Shown here: positions 34,878-43,712 of the stretch, in pieces | How the letters are laid out: each line of letters opens with the position of its first letter | Position numbering within the stretch: position 1 is the stretch's first letter | Assembly (NCBI GenBank): GCA_910579165.1 | Contig: CAJTTF010000004.1 | Span: forward strand, 62,001-126,000 | Source: an uncultured Atopobiaceae bacterium | Lineage (GTDB): Bacteria > Actinomycetota > Coriobacteriia > Coriobacteriales > Atopobiaceae | Reading direction: 5' to 3' | DNA: 64,000 nt | Translations under genes and position numbers: made by a program | The notes under the pieces: model-generated | Database searches by the model: none | Told to the model about the DNA's origin: nothing | What the model saw: only the letters and a program-made list of their open reading frames with translations

Positions 34878-36162
34878 CATTAGAGATCTTCTACACAAGG
34901 AATCCTCTACACACGATATGGCAAGTGATTGTATGAGCGATAAAGAATCACAACGAGCAACATCTGGCACACGCCAAGCATCTCAATCCCCTCGTATGCC
35001 CCGTACGCCTCGTGCGTCACAAAGCACAGGCAGGGCACGGTGCACAAAAAGTATAAGAAGCAAAAGGTACGAAGGAGAGCGCTACAAAAACACAAAGGAG
35101 AAAGACGCCAATAAAAGCACGGGAACCCTAGGAGACGCAGGGATTAGAGGCAAAACACGCAATATTTCCCTCACCAACCCTCATAAGGTCCCGCGGAGAC
35201 ATCACGAAGTTGAGCAACCAACAGCGCTTGAGGTTCATAATGTTCTTCACACCACTCAATCCAAAGCAAAAGGCAGCGCGGCAGCTGGTTCACTCCTGTT
35301 CTCTCGTCTCCGTTCCTCGAGGAGATTGCAAGTAGCACTCACCTGTCTTGTCAGTGCAACGGTACTACTAGGCGTCTTAGGAATCGTAAACTTCTGTGCC
35401 AACTTTACGGAGAGCTCCCTCTCTTCCCAGGAAGTCGTAACAAACGATAGTTCTGCCCAAAACGTCATGGCAAAAAAACTAAGTGGCATTGCTCAAGAGA
35501 TTGCCACTATCTCTCAAACCGTCAACACCATCCAGGCTAAGGGCTACCACGTTGGTTTCACCACTCAGTCCCTCCAGGGAGGCGCCACATTGGGGATTGA
35601 GGAAAACCGTCTCTTTTACAGCGCTTCTTCTATAAAAGGACCTTATATTCTTGCGGCGCTTGAGAATCGCGGCTCTATTCCAGCCTCTCAGGAAGGCAAC
35701 ATTGAAGCGGCCATTGTTGATTCCGATAATGACGCCTATTTTCGACTTGTCCAAAGCTTTGGCATTGAACCCATAAACGCAGAGCTAGCTTCCGTAGGCT
35801 CCTCCGATCGTCTCAATTCCAGCGATTACTTTGTCCACATAACTCCGTGCCAACTCTGCAGTTTATGGAAGATTTCGGCGTCCTATTTAGATTCTGGAAC
35901 TGATGACACGACGTGGCTGCAAACTCTATTTGCGCAGACCATCAATAGCGAAATTGCACAGATCACGGGTGCCACAACGTCATCTAAAGCGGGCTGGATT
36001 GTGGATGAAGATGAGTCGTATAACGCAACGGTAGACGCAGGTATAGTATCGCGAGACAATCTCAACTACGCAATGGCGATAATGTGCGATAAGGGCGAAG
36101 ACTTCGATATGATTGCACCGTTAGTAAAAAGCCTCGACGCTCTTCAGCAGTACTTTAGCTAA
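34846..36162 (+). CDS. Class A beta-lactamase-like serine hydrolase, membrane anchored
   Basis: 438 residues from GTG 34846. A basic, low-complexity cytoplasmic part (1-160) is followed by one membrane helix (LQVALTCLVSATVLLGVLGIV, 161-181) and an extracytoplasmic domain of the serine beta-lactamase/transpeptidase fold. Active-site signatures are SSIK (Ser261, Lys264), SDN (293-295) and KAG in place of KTG (TSSKAGW). This supports peptidoglycan-directed or esterase activity; true beta-lactamase activity is not shown, and the Glu166 loop is not evident. The start lies inside a tandem repeat; ATG 34918 is an alternative. Its stop overlaps convergent murB. Confidence 0.7.
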   Translation: MKEQHATGFVYIRDLLHKESSTHDMASDCMSDKESQRATSGTRQASQSPRMPRTPRASQSTGRARCTKSIRSKRYEGERYKNTKEKDANKSTGTLGDAGIRGKTRNISLTNPHKVPRRHHEVEQPTALEVHNVLHTTQSKAKGSAAAGSLLFSRLRSSRRLQVALTCLVSATVLLGVLGIVNFCANFTESSLSSQEVVTNDSSAQNVMAKKLSGIAQEIATISQTVNTIQAKGYHVGFTTQSLQGGATLGIEENRLFYSASSIKGPYILAALENRGSIPASQEGNIEAAIVDSDNDAYFRLVQSFGIEPINAELASVGSSDRLNSSDYFVHITPCQLCSLWKISASYLDSGTDDTTWLQTLFAQTINSEIAQITGATTSSKAGWIVDEDESYNATVDAGIVSRDNLNYAMAIMCDKGEDFDMIAPLVKSLDALQQYFS

Positions 36163-37085
36163 AAATTTCCCAAGAACTGGATTTCTGTTTCCAAGTCCAC
36201 CCCAAACTGGCGGCGAACTTCGTCTTGAATATGACGCACCAGTTTATAGACATCACTTGCTGTAGCATCCCCAACCTTAACCAAGAAACCGTTGTGTTTC
36301 TCCGAAACCTGAATGCCTCCTACCTGGTAACCAGAGAGTCCAGCGTCGCCCACAAGCTTGCCCGCAAAGTACCCTGCTGGACGCTTAAAGGCCGAACCAG
36401 CGCTAGGCAACTCGAGCGGCTGTTTTGAAGATCTGCGCTCCGTAAAATCTTGCATTGCAGTGCGGATTGTCTCGGGCTCGCAAGGAGTCAGTTGGAATGT
36501 GGCACTCAAAACGGTGAGTTTCTCGGCGCGGACTTTGCTCATGCGATAACCAAAATCTAGCTCTTCCGCCGACAAAGTCTTGATTATTCCATCTTGAAAC
36601 CGCACGCGCGCGCTCTTGATTACATCGGAAATAGTTCCTCCGTAGGCACCGGCATTCATATACACCGCTCCCCCTACAGTACCTGGAATCCCACAGGCAA
36701 ACTCAAGTCCAGAAAGGGAGAGCGCCGCTGCCATCTCAGAAAGATCGATAAGCGAGACGCCCGCCTGAGCCATCAGATTATCGCCGTCTACCTCCACATC
36801 AGTGAGGCCTTGCGACAAATCAACAACGACTCCCGGAAAGCCCTCATCGCTCACCACCAAATCAGAACCGCGTCCCAGCACAAAGTAGGGCACTTGCTTA
36901 AATGTGAGAAAGTCCAGAAGCTCTTCGGTCTGATTCTGGCCAACAGGCACAACGAAGAATTGTGCAGGGCCCCCCACCTCAAAGGTGGTATGACGGGCCA
37001 TGGGTTCACCAATTAGAACCTGCTCTTTGCCGACAATATCGGTAAGTTCTTGAAAGAGCGTTTCTTTTGGGCTAGTACTATTCAC
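36159..37085 (-). CDS. murB: UDP-N-acetylenolpyruvoylglucosamine reductase
   Basis: MurB reduces UDP-GlcNAc-enolpyruvate to UDP-MurNAc with NADPH and FAD, an early cytosolic step of peptidoglycan synthesis. The FAD domain is seen in ARHTTFEVGGPAQFF and FVLGRGSDLVVSDEGFPGVVV, GLEFACGIPGTVGGAVYMNAGAYGG carries the flavin-binding turn, ELDFGYRMSKVR follows, and LPSAGSAFKRPAGYFAGKLVGDAGLSGYQVGGIQVSEKHNGFLV includes the catalytic Ser of type I MurB. The length is 308 residues from GTG 37085, with a weak ribosome site. Confidence 0.95.
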   Translation of the reverse strand: MNSTSPKETLFQELTDIVGKEQVLIGEPMARHTTFEVGGPAQFFVVPVGQNQTEELLDFLTFKQVPYFVLGRGSDLVVSDEGFPGVVVDLSQGLTDVEVDGDNLMAQAGVSLIDLSEMAAALSLSGLEFACGIPGTVGGAVYMNAGAYGGTISDVIKSARVRFQDGIIKTLSAEELDFGYRMSKVRAEKLTVLSATFQLTPCEPETIRTAMQDFTERRSSKQPLELPSAGSAFKRPAGYFAGKLVGDAGLSGYQVGGIQVSEKHNGFLVKVGDATASDVYKLVRHIQDEVRRQFGVDLETEIQFLGNF

Positions 37086-37218
37086 GGGTCTATAGGCAGG
37101 GCTATCAATGGGTATTCAATGCAGAGCTGTCCACAATCTATCTTTTGATATGAAATGATGTACCGATGTTAATTAACCACTAAAAGAGCAGTGGAAGAGC
37201 GTGTGAGTCTCTTCTTCA

Positions 37219-38451
37219 TTACGCCCAGCCCCAACGTGGCGTAGAGCCACCAGCGGAGTAATAGTTAATCCAAGTATCGAGGCTACCTGTGTGAATATAG
37301 CCAATATTATCGCGTACTTGGCCGTTTCCAATATAAATGCCCACGTGACCATAAATCCTACCCGCTGCATCATAAGGGCTGGAAGGAACGGCAATAATCA
37401 TACCGGGTTGCAGGTCAGCGCGATTCGAACTGCTGCAATAGCGATAGTACATATCCACTGCATTGCCACCGGGATATCCGCAACCTGCGGCGTAATAAAC
37501 ACGGCTCACCCATGCAGCGCAATAACCCGCGCCCGGGGAGGGAACGCGAAGTGTTGCCTCAACAATTGCCTGGCCCTTATCGGAAGGAGCAGGCGAGGGA
37601 CCAGGAGTTGGAGCAGGACCAGGAGCGTCACCGCCACCACCGTCGATAATTCCAGCATCTTGTTGAGCTATCATTTCGCGGACCTCAGCGGAGAGACCGT
37701 TGATGATGGACTGGACCTCGTTTTGCTTTGCCTGAATATCTTCAAGCTGCGCTTGCTGTTCTGTCTGGAGTGCATCGAGTTCCGTTTTAGTTTGTTCAAG
37801 ACTCTCCTTCGCAGAAGCAACTTCGTTGATGAGATTGGCATCTGAAGAGGCTATTTTGGCAAAGTAATAGAGATTTGAGGCCAGTTCCTCAAACGAAGTA
37901 GACGAAAGCAGAACGTCTAGGATGTTTGTGGACCCGCCCTTGTAATCAGCGTTCATACGTTTAGCCAGCACGGCACGCTTAGCTTCAAGTTCCTGCTCTT
38001 TTTGAGCAATCTCAGCGTTTACCTCATCACTCTGCGTCATGGTTGCACTGAGGTTATTGGAGGCTGCTTGAGTTTGCTCTGCGATGGCAGCGATACTTGC
38101 CTCCGCTCGCGCCAGCTCAGCCTGTGCAGATTCCAGCGTTTGAGCGTGCGCTGCAGCGGGGCTCAAAAAACAGGTAAACCCCATCACGAAAGACAGAACG
38201 CCCACCATCGCGCGGGAACACGCTGTTTTAATAGGGGCCAAGCGGTCTGGACTCATAGCGGACACCTTTGTTTTAAAAGAGTTGAGACGCATAATGGATA
38301 CCTTGGGATGTGAGTAGTTGCTCTTATGACCTCGCGAGGACGGTCTTGGTTGACGACGCTCCTGCAGACGTGTCTGTTGGAGGTTTTTTGAAAGTTCACG
38401 TACTGGGTGCGTCCCTAGAGACTGCGCCCATCCGGGGTGCTGTTGGTTCAT
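37219..38451 (-). CDS. Secreted NlpC/P60-type cell-wall hydrolase with coiled coil
   Basis: 410 residues from ATG 38451, which has AAAAGGAG 6 bases upstream. A signal sequence (MVGVLSFVMGFTCFLSPAAAHA) occurs only after about 80 residues, an unusually long n-region; ATG at MRLNSF is a shorter alternative. A long coiled coil (about 105-285, TLESAQAELARAEAS...) and a Pro-rich linker (GPAPTPGPSPAP) lead to a C-terminal NlpC/P60-like domain with Cys311 (GYCAAWVSRVYYAAG) and His369 (GHVGIYIGNG). This is the CwlO/PcsB-like design of division-associated hydrolases, which are often controlled by FtsEX; no FtsEX genes are nearby. Confidence 0.85.
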   Translation of the reverse strand: MNQQHPGWAQSLGTHPVRELSKNLQQTRLQERRQPRPSSRGHKSNYSHPKVSIMRLNSFKTKVSAMSPDRLAPIKTACSRAMVGVLSFVMGFTCFLSPAAAHAQTLESAQAELARAEASIAAIAEQTQAASNNLSATMTQSDEVNAEIAQKEQELEAKRAVLAKRMNADYKGGSTNILDVLLSSTSFEELASNLYYFAKIASSDANLINEVASAKESLEQTKTELDALQTEQQAQLEDIQAKQNEVQSIINGLSAEVREMIAQQDAGIIDGGGGDAPGPAPTPGPSPAPSDKGQAIVEATLRVPSPGAGYCAAWVSRVYYAAGCGYPGGNAVDMYYRYCSSSNRADLQPGMIIAVPSSPYDAAGRIYGHVGIYIGNGQVRDNIGYIHTGSLDTWINYYSAGGSTPRWGWA

Positions 38452-38513
38452 TTTTGCTCCTTTTTTCAGCCCGTATATACTAGCAAGATGCGCAGCGAAT
38501 TACAAAGATTTCT

Positions 38514-39317
38514 TCACAAAAAGAACACAAGAATTGTTACATACGCTCCAGCAGCTCCAACGAGAAGAACATCCCTTAGCCTGAAGTAAAAGGGGCAGAG
38601 CTGTGTTCGTTTCTCCCCTGGCTCATAGCCGCGAGAATCGAGTGCCAGGGAAAGATGTTCTGCATGGCGAAGCATCCCAACGATAAGCGCGATGAAACGC
38701 GAGGATATTTGATCCAGCCTGTGTAAAGGCCGTCTCGAGCTCTTTGAAAGCGTGCTTCCGCGAATGATCTCTGCCTCTCTCAATATGGAATACTCTCGCG
38801 CCAAAAGCGGCATAAAACGAAGCGATAGCACCACGACATCTGCAAGCGCATCAAGCTGAATACGAAAGTAAGCAAGCGGAGACAAGAGTTTTTGGATGGC
38901 ACGCGCAGTAAGCGAGGCACTCAGTCCTTCCAACAGTGCGGCTCCATAAAGCACCATGAGACAGAGGCGCGTGGCAAAGAGAAGAAACGCTTCCAGGCCA
39001 CCTGTATAGATCTGTACCCATCCAAGTTGAAAGATGAGATCTCCCTCGTGATTAGTAAAAAGGTTGAACGCGGCTATTATGAGGAAGAAAAGACAAAGCC
39101 GCCATGCTCGTTTGAGGCAACTAATTGGATTTGCGCGCAGGCACCAGCAAAGACCCATCCATCCAACCGCAGCAACGAGCAATTGCAACGGACGGACGAT
39201 CAACAAAGTCCCCGCCATACAAAGAATGATGGCGCAAACAAGTACGGGTGGATTAAATCTTGTTTTCACAGACGGTGCTTTTCTATCTTTTAGGTTGCAC
39301 ACGTTTGGCGATTTCAT
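38514..39317 (-). CDS. ecfT: ECF transporter transmembrane component T
   Basis: This membrane scaffold couples the ATPases to the substrate-binding S protein. About 267 residues have five or so membrane segments and the two cytoplasmic coupling signatures: REAEIIRGSTLSKSSRR and SLALDSRGYEPGEKR (the A-x-x-x-R-G type motifs that dock in the ATPase grooves). I place the start at ATG 39317, overlapping the ATPase gene by 35 bases; GTG 39269, just after the ATPase stop, is the alternative. It is last in ecfS-AA'-T. Confidence 0.85.
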   Translation of the reverse strand: MKSPNVCNLKDRKAPSVKTRFNPPVLVCAIILCMAGTLLIVRPLQLLVAAVGWMGLCWCLRANPISCLKRAWRLCLFFLIIAAFNLFTNHEGDLIFQLGWVQIYTGGLEAFLLFATRLCLMVLYGAALLEGLSASLTARAIQKLLSPLAYFRIQLDALADVVVLSLRFMPLLAREYSILREAEIIRGSTLSKSSRRPLHRLDQISSRFIALIVGMLRHAEHLSLALDSRGYEPGEKRTQLCPFYFRLRDVLLVGAAGAYVTILVFFL

Positions 39318-41046
39318 CGGCCAGGGCCAGGATTGAAGCTGGGAAGAACGTATTTGGCAGATTGAGCTTCCTGGAGAATTCGAGTGCCCAAGGAAGCGTA
39401 ACGCCAAACGCTTGAAGCTGGTCAGCATGGGAAAAGAAAGAAGGAGCCGATGCGCTCTCTTGTATCGTTTTTTCCGCGAGAAGAACAACACGTGAAGCGC
39501 GTGCGGCTTCATCCATATCATGGGTGGTGAAAAGGACCGTGTGCTGCTGCTCTACAAGGGAAGCAAGAAGTTCTCTCAAAGCGTTGCTCGCACGTTCATC
39601 AAGGCCGGCAAACGGCTCGTCCATAAGCAGGAGCGGCGCGTTCATTGCAGTAATGCCCGCAATCGCTACCAGGCGAGCTTGTCCGCCTGAGAGTTCAAAA
39701 GGAGATGCTTGAGCAAGATGGGCAATGCCCAATACCTCTAAGGCGTTGAGCGCTTGCTTGCGCGCAGCTTCCAAAGATAATCCTAGGTTCTTTGGTCCAT
39801 AAGAAACATCCTCTAGAACTGTTTGAGCAAAGAGTTGACGCTCTGGCGCTTGCATTACATAACCAACGTGGCGAGAGAGCATATTATTTCGACGAGGTCG
39901 TTTTAGGAGCCACGTGTACTCAACAGGGCAAATGCCATCACATGCTATCTCCCCTTCAAAATTTGTGAGAAGTCCCGAAAGAATTCGTAAAAGCGTCGTT
40001 TTCCCTGTCCCTGCCTCCCCAATAAGTGCACAGAGATCGCCATTTGGCAGTGACAAAGAGAGGTCCTCTAGGACGGGAGTTTGTTCATAGGCGAATGAAA
40101 GATGATGGATGGAAAGAGCTTCAGGAGCCTGAAGTGCTCCTTCTTTAACAGCTTCACCCTGCTGTGCAAATTCACCTAGCATCTCTTGGCTGCTCAACCT
40201 CATCTTCACATTCTGGCATAAGCTTTCCTCATTCAGAGTAAACGGAAGCGATACGCCCCTTTCTTGCAATTCCTGCTGCAAAACAAGCTGTGGAGGCATG
40301 GCTATATTCCAAGAGGCCACCTGCTGAGATGAAGAAAAAACGGTTTGCGGAGTCCCTTCCGCTACTAAAGACCCCTCTTTCAGAACAAGAATACGGTCTG
40401 CTCGAAGAGCGTCAACCAGGTCATGCGTGATGTAAACGAGCGTGCATGCGCCTTCCTGCGTATGTTGAAAGAGTTCACTAAAGAGATGATGCCGCGCAGC
40501 CACATCAAGATGCGCCGCCGCCTCATCAAGTACTAAAAGCTGCGGCTCCATGGCAAGAGCAGAAGCAAGCACCAGTTTTTGTTGCTGGCCACCAGAGAGA
40601 TCGTTGGGATTCACGTCCTCTAGGCCGCTCAGACCAAACCTTTCTACTTCGCGATGGACAATTTCTTGAATACGCTTATCGGGAAAATGCAAGTTTTCTG
40701 GCCCAAAGGCAATATCCTCTGCAACGCTGAGGCCTAAGATTTGGTCAGCTGCTTCCTGAAAGACCATCGCTGTTTTTTTGCGAGCATCTGCATAAGCATC
40801 TGGGTTCAGGCCTTCACTGTTTTTGCACGTCTTCCCAAAGAGCTTTACGGTGCCTTTATCGGGAGCTTCAAGTCCCGCAATAAGACGTGCGAGCGTTGAT
40901 TTGCCCGACCCATTCGCCCCCAAGATGGCAACGCTCTCGCCCTTCTGAACGGAGAGAGAAACATCACGCAACGCCCACTTCTCGGCTGAAGGATGCGATG
41001 CTTCATAGGCGTAGGAGATGTGTTCAATTTCTATGATGCTATCCAT
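39283..41046 (-). CDS. ECF transporter ATPase with two fused ABC domains (A-A')
   Basis: One 587-residue polypeptide holds both ATP-binding domains that power vitamin uptake. Domain 1 has GANGSGKSTLARL, LSGGQQQKLVLASAL and LLVLDEAAAHLD; domain 2 has GEAGTGKTTLLRIL, LSGGQARLVAIAGIT and LLMDEPFAGLDE. Both keep Walker A, signature, Walker B and switch His (ITHD, TTHD). In many ECF systems these are two genes (ecfA1 and ecfA2); here they are fused. It lies 12 bases after the S-component gene. Confidence 0.92.
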   Translation of the reverse strand: MDSIIEIEHISYAYEASHPSAEKWALRDVSLSVQKGESVAILGANGSGKSTLARLIAGLEAPDKGTVKLFGKTCKNSEGLNPDAYADARKKTAMVFQEAADQILGLSVAEDIAFGPENLHFPDKRIQEIVHREVERFGLSGLEDVNPNDLSGGQQQKLVLASALAMEPQLLVLDEAAAHLDVAARHHLFSELFQHTQEGACTLVYITHDLVDALRADRILVLKEGSLVAEGTPQTVFSSSQQVASWNIAMPPQLVLQQELQERGVSLPFTLNEESLCQNVKMRLSSQEMLGEFAQQGEAVKEGALQAPEALSIHHLSFAYEQTPVLEDLSLSLPNGDLCALIGEAGTGKTTLLRILSGLLTNFEGEIACDGICPVEYTWLLKRPRRNNMLSRHVGYVMQAPERQLFAQTVLEDVSYGPKNLGLSLEAARKQALNALEVLGIAHLAQASPFELSGGQARLVAIAGITAMNAPLLLMDEPFAGLDERASNALRELLASLVEQQHTVLFTTHDMDEAARASRVVLLAEKTIQESASAPSFFSHADQLQAFGVTLPWALEFSRKLNLPNTFFPASILALADEIAKRVQPKR

Positions 41047-41058
41047 GCTGGCATGTTC

Positions 41059-41562
41059 CTACTGCCCTATCAGGCGGCTCAAAGGTTTATACATAATAAA
41101 GGTAACACTAGCGTTTAGTATGGCCTTCACCACGTTAAACGGAAGGAGAAAGGGAAGTACCAGAGCGCAGACCGCCTCAAAGCTGATTCCTGTATACAGA
41201 GGTGTTAGCCAAAGGTTAAGCAAGAGCGCTAATACCACCTGCACGAAACCTCCTACAACAAGGGCGAGCACGCCCTGGACCTTAGTTCTGTGAAGCGCAT
41301 ACAGCCAAGCCGTCACAAGCGTTACGCAAAGTGCCGTGATCATCGCGATAAAAGCACCCACCGGCTCAATAAAAAGATGGACGCACCACGGCAAGACAGC
41401 AACAACAGCCCCAGTGGCCGGACCAAAGGCGAGCCCTGCAACAAGAGCCATGATGGTACTTGGATCATATTTAAGAAAGGGTGCGGCCGGGATAAGAGGG
41501 ATTTCCACAAAACTCAATAGGAGCGCCGCGGCACAAAAAAGTGCGCAAAGAGAAACGCGCAT
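41059..41562 (-). CDS. ECF transporter S component, RibU-like
   Basis: This substrate-binding membrane protein of an ECF transporter has 167 residues and 5-6 hydrophobic segments. The motif VEIPLIPAAPFLKYDPSTIMALVAGLAFGPATG closely matches the RibU signature (PxxPAAPFLKYDFSDIP), suggesting riboflavin as the substrate. I start at ATG 41562 (TTGGAA just upstream), since the longer frame has no hydrophobic or homologous character. With the A-A' and T genes it makes a complete dedicated ECF module. No FMN riboswitch is visible upstream. Confidence 0.78.
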   Translation of the reverse strand: MRVSLCALFCAAALLLSFVEIPLIPAAPFLKYDPSTIMALVAGLAFGPATGAVVAVLPWCVHLFIEPVGAFIAMITALCVTLVTAWLYALHRTKVQGVLALVVGGFVQVVLALLLNLWLTPLYTGISFEAVCALVLPFLLPFNVVKAILNASVTFIMYKPLSRLIGQ

Positions 41563-41671
41563 GGAATTCCAATAGAGCGTTGTTCCCTCTTTGGTGGAGT
41601 GGCGATTAGGCTTGAAGTTCTGCACGATTGGATTCAATAAGTGAGCATGTGGCGTTGGTTTCCGCAACCTA

Positions 41672-42607
41672 CTACACGCTCTTGGGGAGAAGCGGGGCAA
41701 ACGCGCTACAGATGGCATCGAGAATAAGCCCTGCAAGCATTTGTGCATCGGCGTTGGTAAAAGAACCCTCCAAATTGGCTTTCTCGGAAGGCAATTGCAC
41801 CACAATTTTTGTTGGCTTTTCCCGAGAAGACATAGCAGCAGTATGCAAGCGTTTTGCAAGATCTGCACCCACTTCATCCATTGCTACAAACGAAAAGCCA
41901 ATTGTTTCTTCCGGCGCCTGAGACGTAAGATCAAGGAGCACCTTAATCTCATCGGTCGAATCGTCCTCGTCCTCGTCCATGAGGATGAGCTTGGAATCCT
42001 GATTAGTAGCAGATGCGAGATTCCATATGCGCGCGGCAACGTTGCGGGCAATAGCATCTTCAGCCAAAAGCCCCAACGGGATTTCGTTCAACACAGCGAC
42101 AGCGCGAGCAAAGCCCATAGGATGCTCTGTGGGGGCTTCTACTTTGCTTTCATCAGACCAAACGTGACGCATGCGTTTGATGGCGTCAAAGGTATCAGGG
42201 AAGCATATGCCGTCTGGCATCATCCCAACGTTTTCTTGGAATTGCTTAACGGCAGCCTCAGTATGCGGACCAAAATAACCATCGCGCTCGCAAGTAAAAC
42301 CAAGAATGTTGAGGGCTTTTTGCAGCATCGAAACATCATGTCCATGAAAGTTAGGCAAGCGCAAGTAAAGCGTTCGATCTCCTAGTTTGTAGCCCTCGTC
42401 CACCAGAGTTGACCAGGTAATTGCATCAATTTGTTTGCCAAAGGCAAGGCCGTGGTCTTCTCTAAAGCGTGCAACCGCATTCTCAGTTGCTGGGCCAAAG
42501 GATTTCTCGGTCTTCTCCGCGGCGTCAATGGCATAGCCCAGCGCTTCAAGACGCGTCTGAACATCCTCGACGGCGGCTCCTGTTTGTCCTTTTCCTATTG
42601 GCTCCAT
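41672..42607 (-). CDS. CwlM-like protein: two peptidoglycan-binding domains and a degenerate amidase-like domain
   Basis: 311 residues. Two PG_binding_1 repeats are clear: GAAVEDVQTRLEALGY...FGPATENAVARFREDHGL (about 10-60) and HDVSMLQKALNILGF...FGPHTEAAVKQFQENVGM (about 90-135). The following domain (LLAEDAIARNVAARIWNLAS...FSFVAMDEVGADLAKRLHTAA) has the helix/strand rhythm of N-acetylmuramoyl-L-alanine amidase_3, but I find none of its zinc His/Glu ligands. No signal peptide is present, so it is cytosolic. Mycobacterial CwlM is likewise a cytosolic inactive amidase that stimulates MurA. That parallel is an inference. Confidence 0.65.
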   Translation of the reverse strand: MEPIGKGQTGAAVEDVQTRLEALGYAIDAAEKTEKSFGPATENAVARFREDHGLAFGKQIDAITWSTLVDEGYKLGDRTLYLRLPNFHGHDVSMLQKALNILGFTCERDGYFGPHTEAAVKQFQENVGMMPDGICFPDTFDAIKRMRHVWSDESKVEAPTEHPMGFARAVAVLNEIPLGLLAEDAIARNVAARIWNLASATNQDSKLILMDEDEDDSTDEIKVLLDLTSQAPEETIGFSFVAMDEVGADLAKRLHTAAMSSREKPTKIVVQLPSEKANLEGSFTNADAQMLAGLILDAICSAFAPLLPKSV

Positions 42608-42630
42608 GATGGCTTTCTTTTGCGCGGTCG

Positions 42631-43692
42631 CTAGTACGTGCGGCCGGTTATATACGGTGCTAAAGATTCTAACGCGTTTTTTGCCTCACCGGCACTCAGT
42701 TGCGCATCGTCCAAGGATTTCTCTGCGCGCGTCAAAAGGTCGTTGGCAGTTGTATTCGCGTGTGTAAACGCTCCGCTGCTTTCAATGAGGTCCACTCCCC
42801 TTGCCAACACGGAAGCATCAGTTGTGTGTGCCGAGAGAATCTCTAAAAGCTCGTGCTTCTGAGTAGTACCCAACTGTTGTAACGCATACGTAGTGAGAAG
42901 CGTCCGCTTCCCTTCCGTAAGATCAGATCTGAAGTCCTTACCTAAAGCCGCAGAATCCCCTTTGAGATTAAGGACATCATCAACAATTTGAAAAGCGAGA
43001 CCAAGATTGAGTCCATAGGTGCGGAGTGCTTCAAGACGGGAGGATGCATCGCCAAAGAGCGCACCTAGGACAAGAGGAGAGGCAACGGTATACCATGCCG
43101 TTTTTAGCGTCGCCATACGAAGATAATCTTCTGGGGTTACATCCCAATTGTTTTCACGCACCCAACCAAGGTCAAGCGCTTGCCCCTCGGCCGTGTGGCG
43201 CTCCATGCGGCAAAGCTCTTGTATGAGCGCAATAGCAAGGTCTGGCGCCATATCCTCGTTTTCAGCCACGCTTGCAAACGATTCGATTAAAGCCAAATCT
43301 CCCTGGTTCAGAGCCATACCCGTGCCTTCTTGCAGATAGAGACAAGGGAGGCCACGTCGTGACTGTGATTGATCGGCAATATCATCATGAATGAGAGCCG
43401 CAGTTTGGAAGAGTTCAAGAGACGCCGCTACCGGGAGCGCATCATAGGGATTGGCACCACATACTTCAGCCCCAAGACAAACAAGCACTGGACGCAGGCG
43501 TTTACCACCAGCAGCGATAAAGTTTTCTAGAGGCCGATAAAGGAATGCTTTCTCTTCCTGGGGAACGGGGAGCGCAAAGGTGCCAATCAAGGCACTGTCA
43601 ATAGGATCGCGCATGCGAGAAGCATAACGCAAAAATGCATTGTCCTCTTGCTCCCCCCATTGCTCGCGTATTCTGTTTTTAGCTTGCTTCAT
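42631..43692 (-). CDS. Polyprenyl diphosphate synthase
   Basis: This 353-residue trans-prenyltransferase condenses isopentenyl diphosphate into longer chains used for quinones or lipid carriers. FAAGGKRLRP binds substrate, the first aspartate-rich motif is ALIHDDIADQSQSRRG, and the second is FQIVDDVLNLKGD, where the usual last Asp is Asn. LGKDFRSDLTEGKRTLL is the FPP-side lysine region. It lies 20 bases after galE. Chain length is not predictable here. Confidence 0.88.
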   Translation of the reverse strand: MKQAKNRIREQWGEQEDNAFLRYASRMRDPIDSALIGTFALPVPQEEKAFLYRPLENFIAAGGKRLRPVLVCLGAEVCGANPYDALPVAASLELFQTAALIHDDIADQSQSRRGLPCLYLQEGTGMALNQGDLALIESFASVAENEDMAPDLAIALIQELCRMERHTAEGQALDLGWVRENNWDVTPEDYLRMATLKTAWYTVASPLVLGALFGDASSRLEALRTYGLNLGLAFQIVDDVLNLKGDSAALGKDFRSDLTEGKRTLLTTYALQQLGTTQKHELLEILSAHTTDASVLARGVDLIESSGAFTHANTTANDLLTRAEKSLDDAQLSAGEAKNALESLAPYITGRTY

Positions 43693-43712
43693 AGAGATAA
43701 TCCAGAAGCTAC

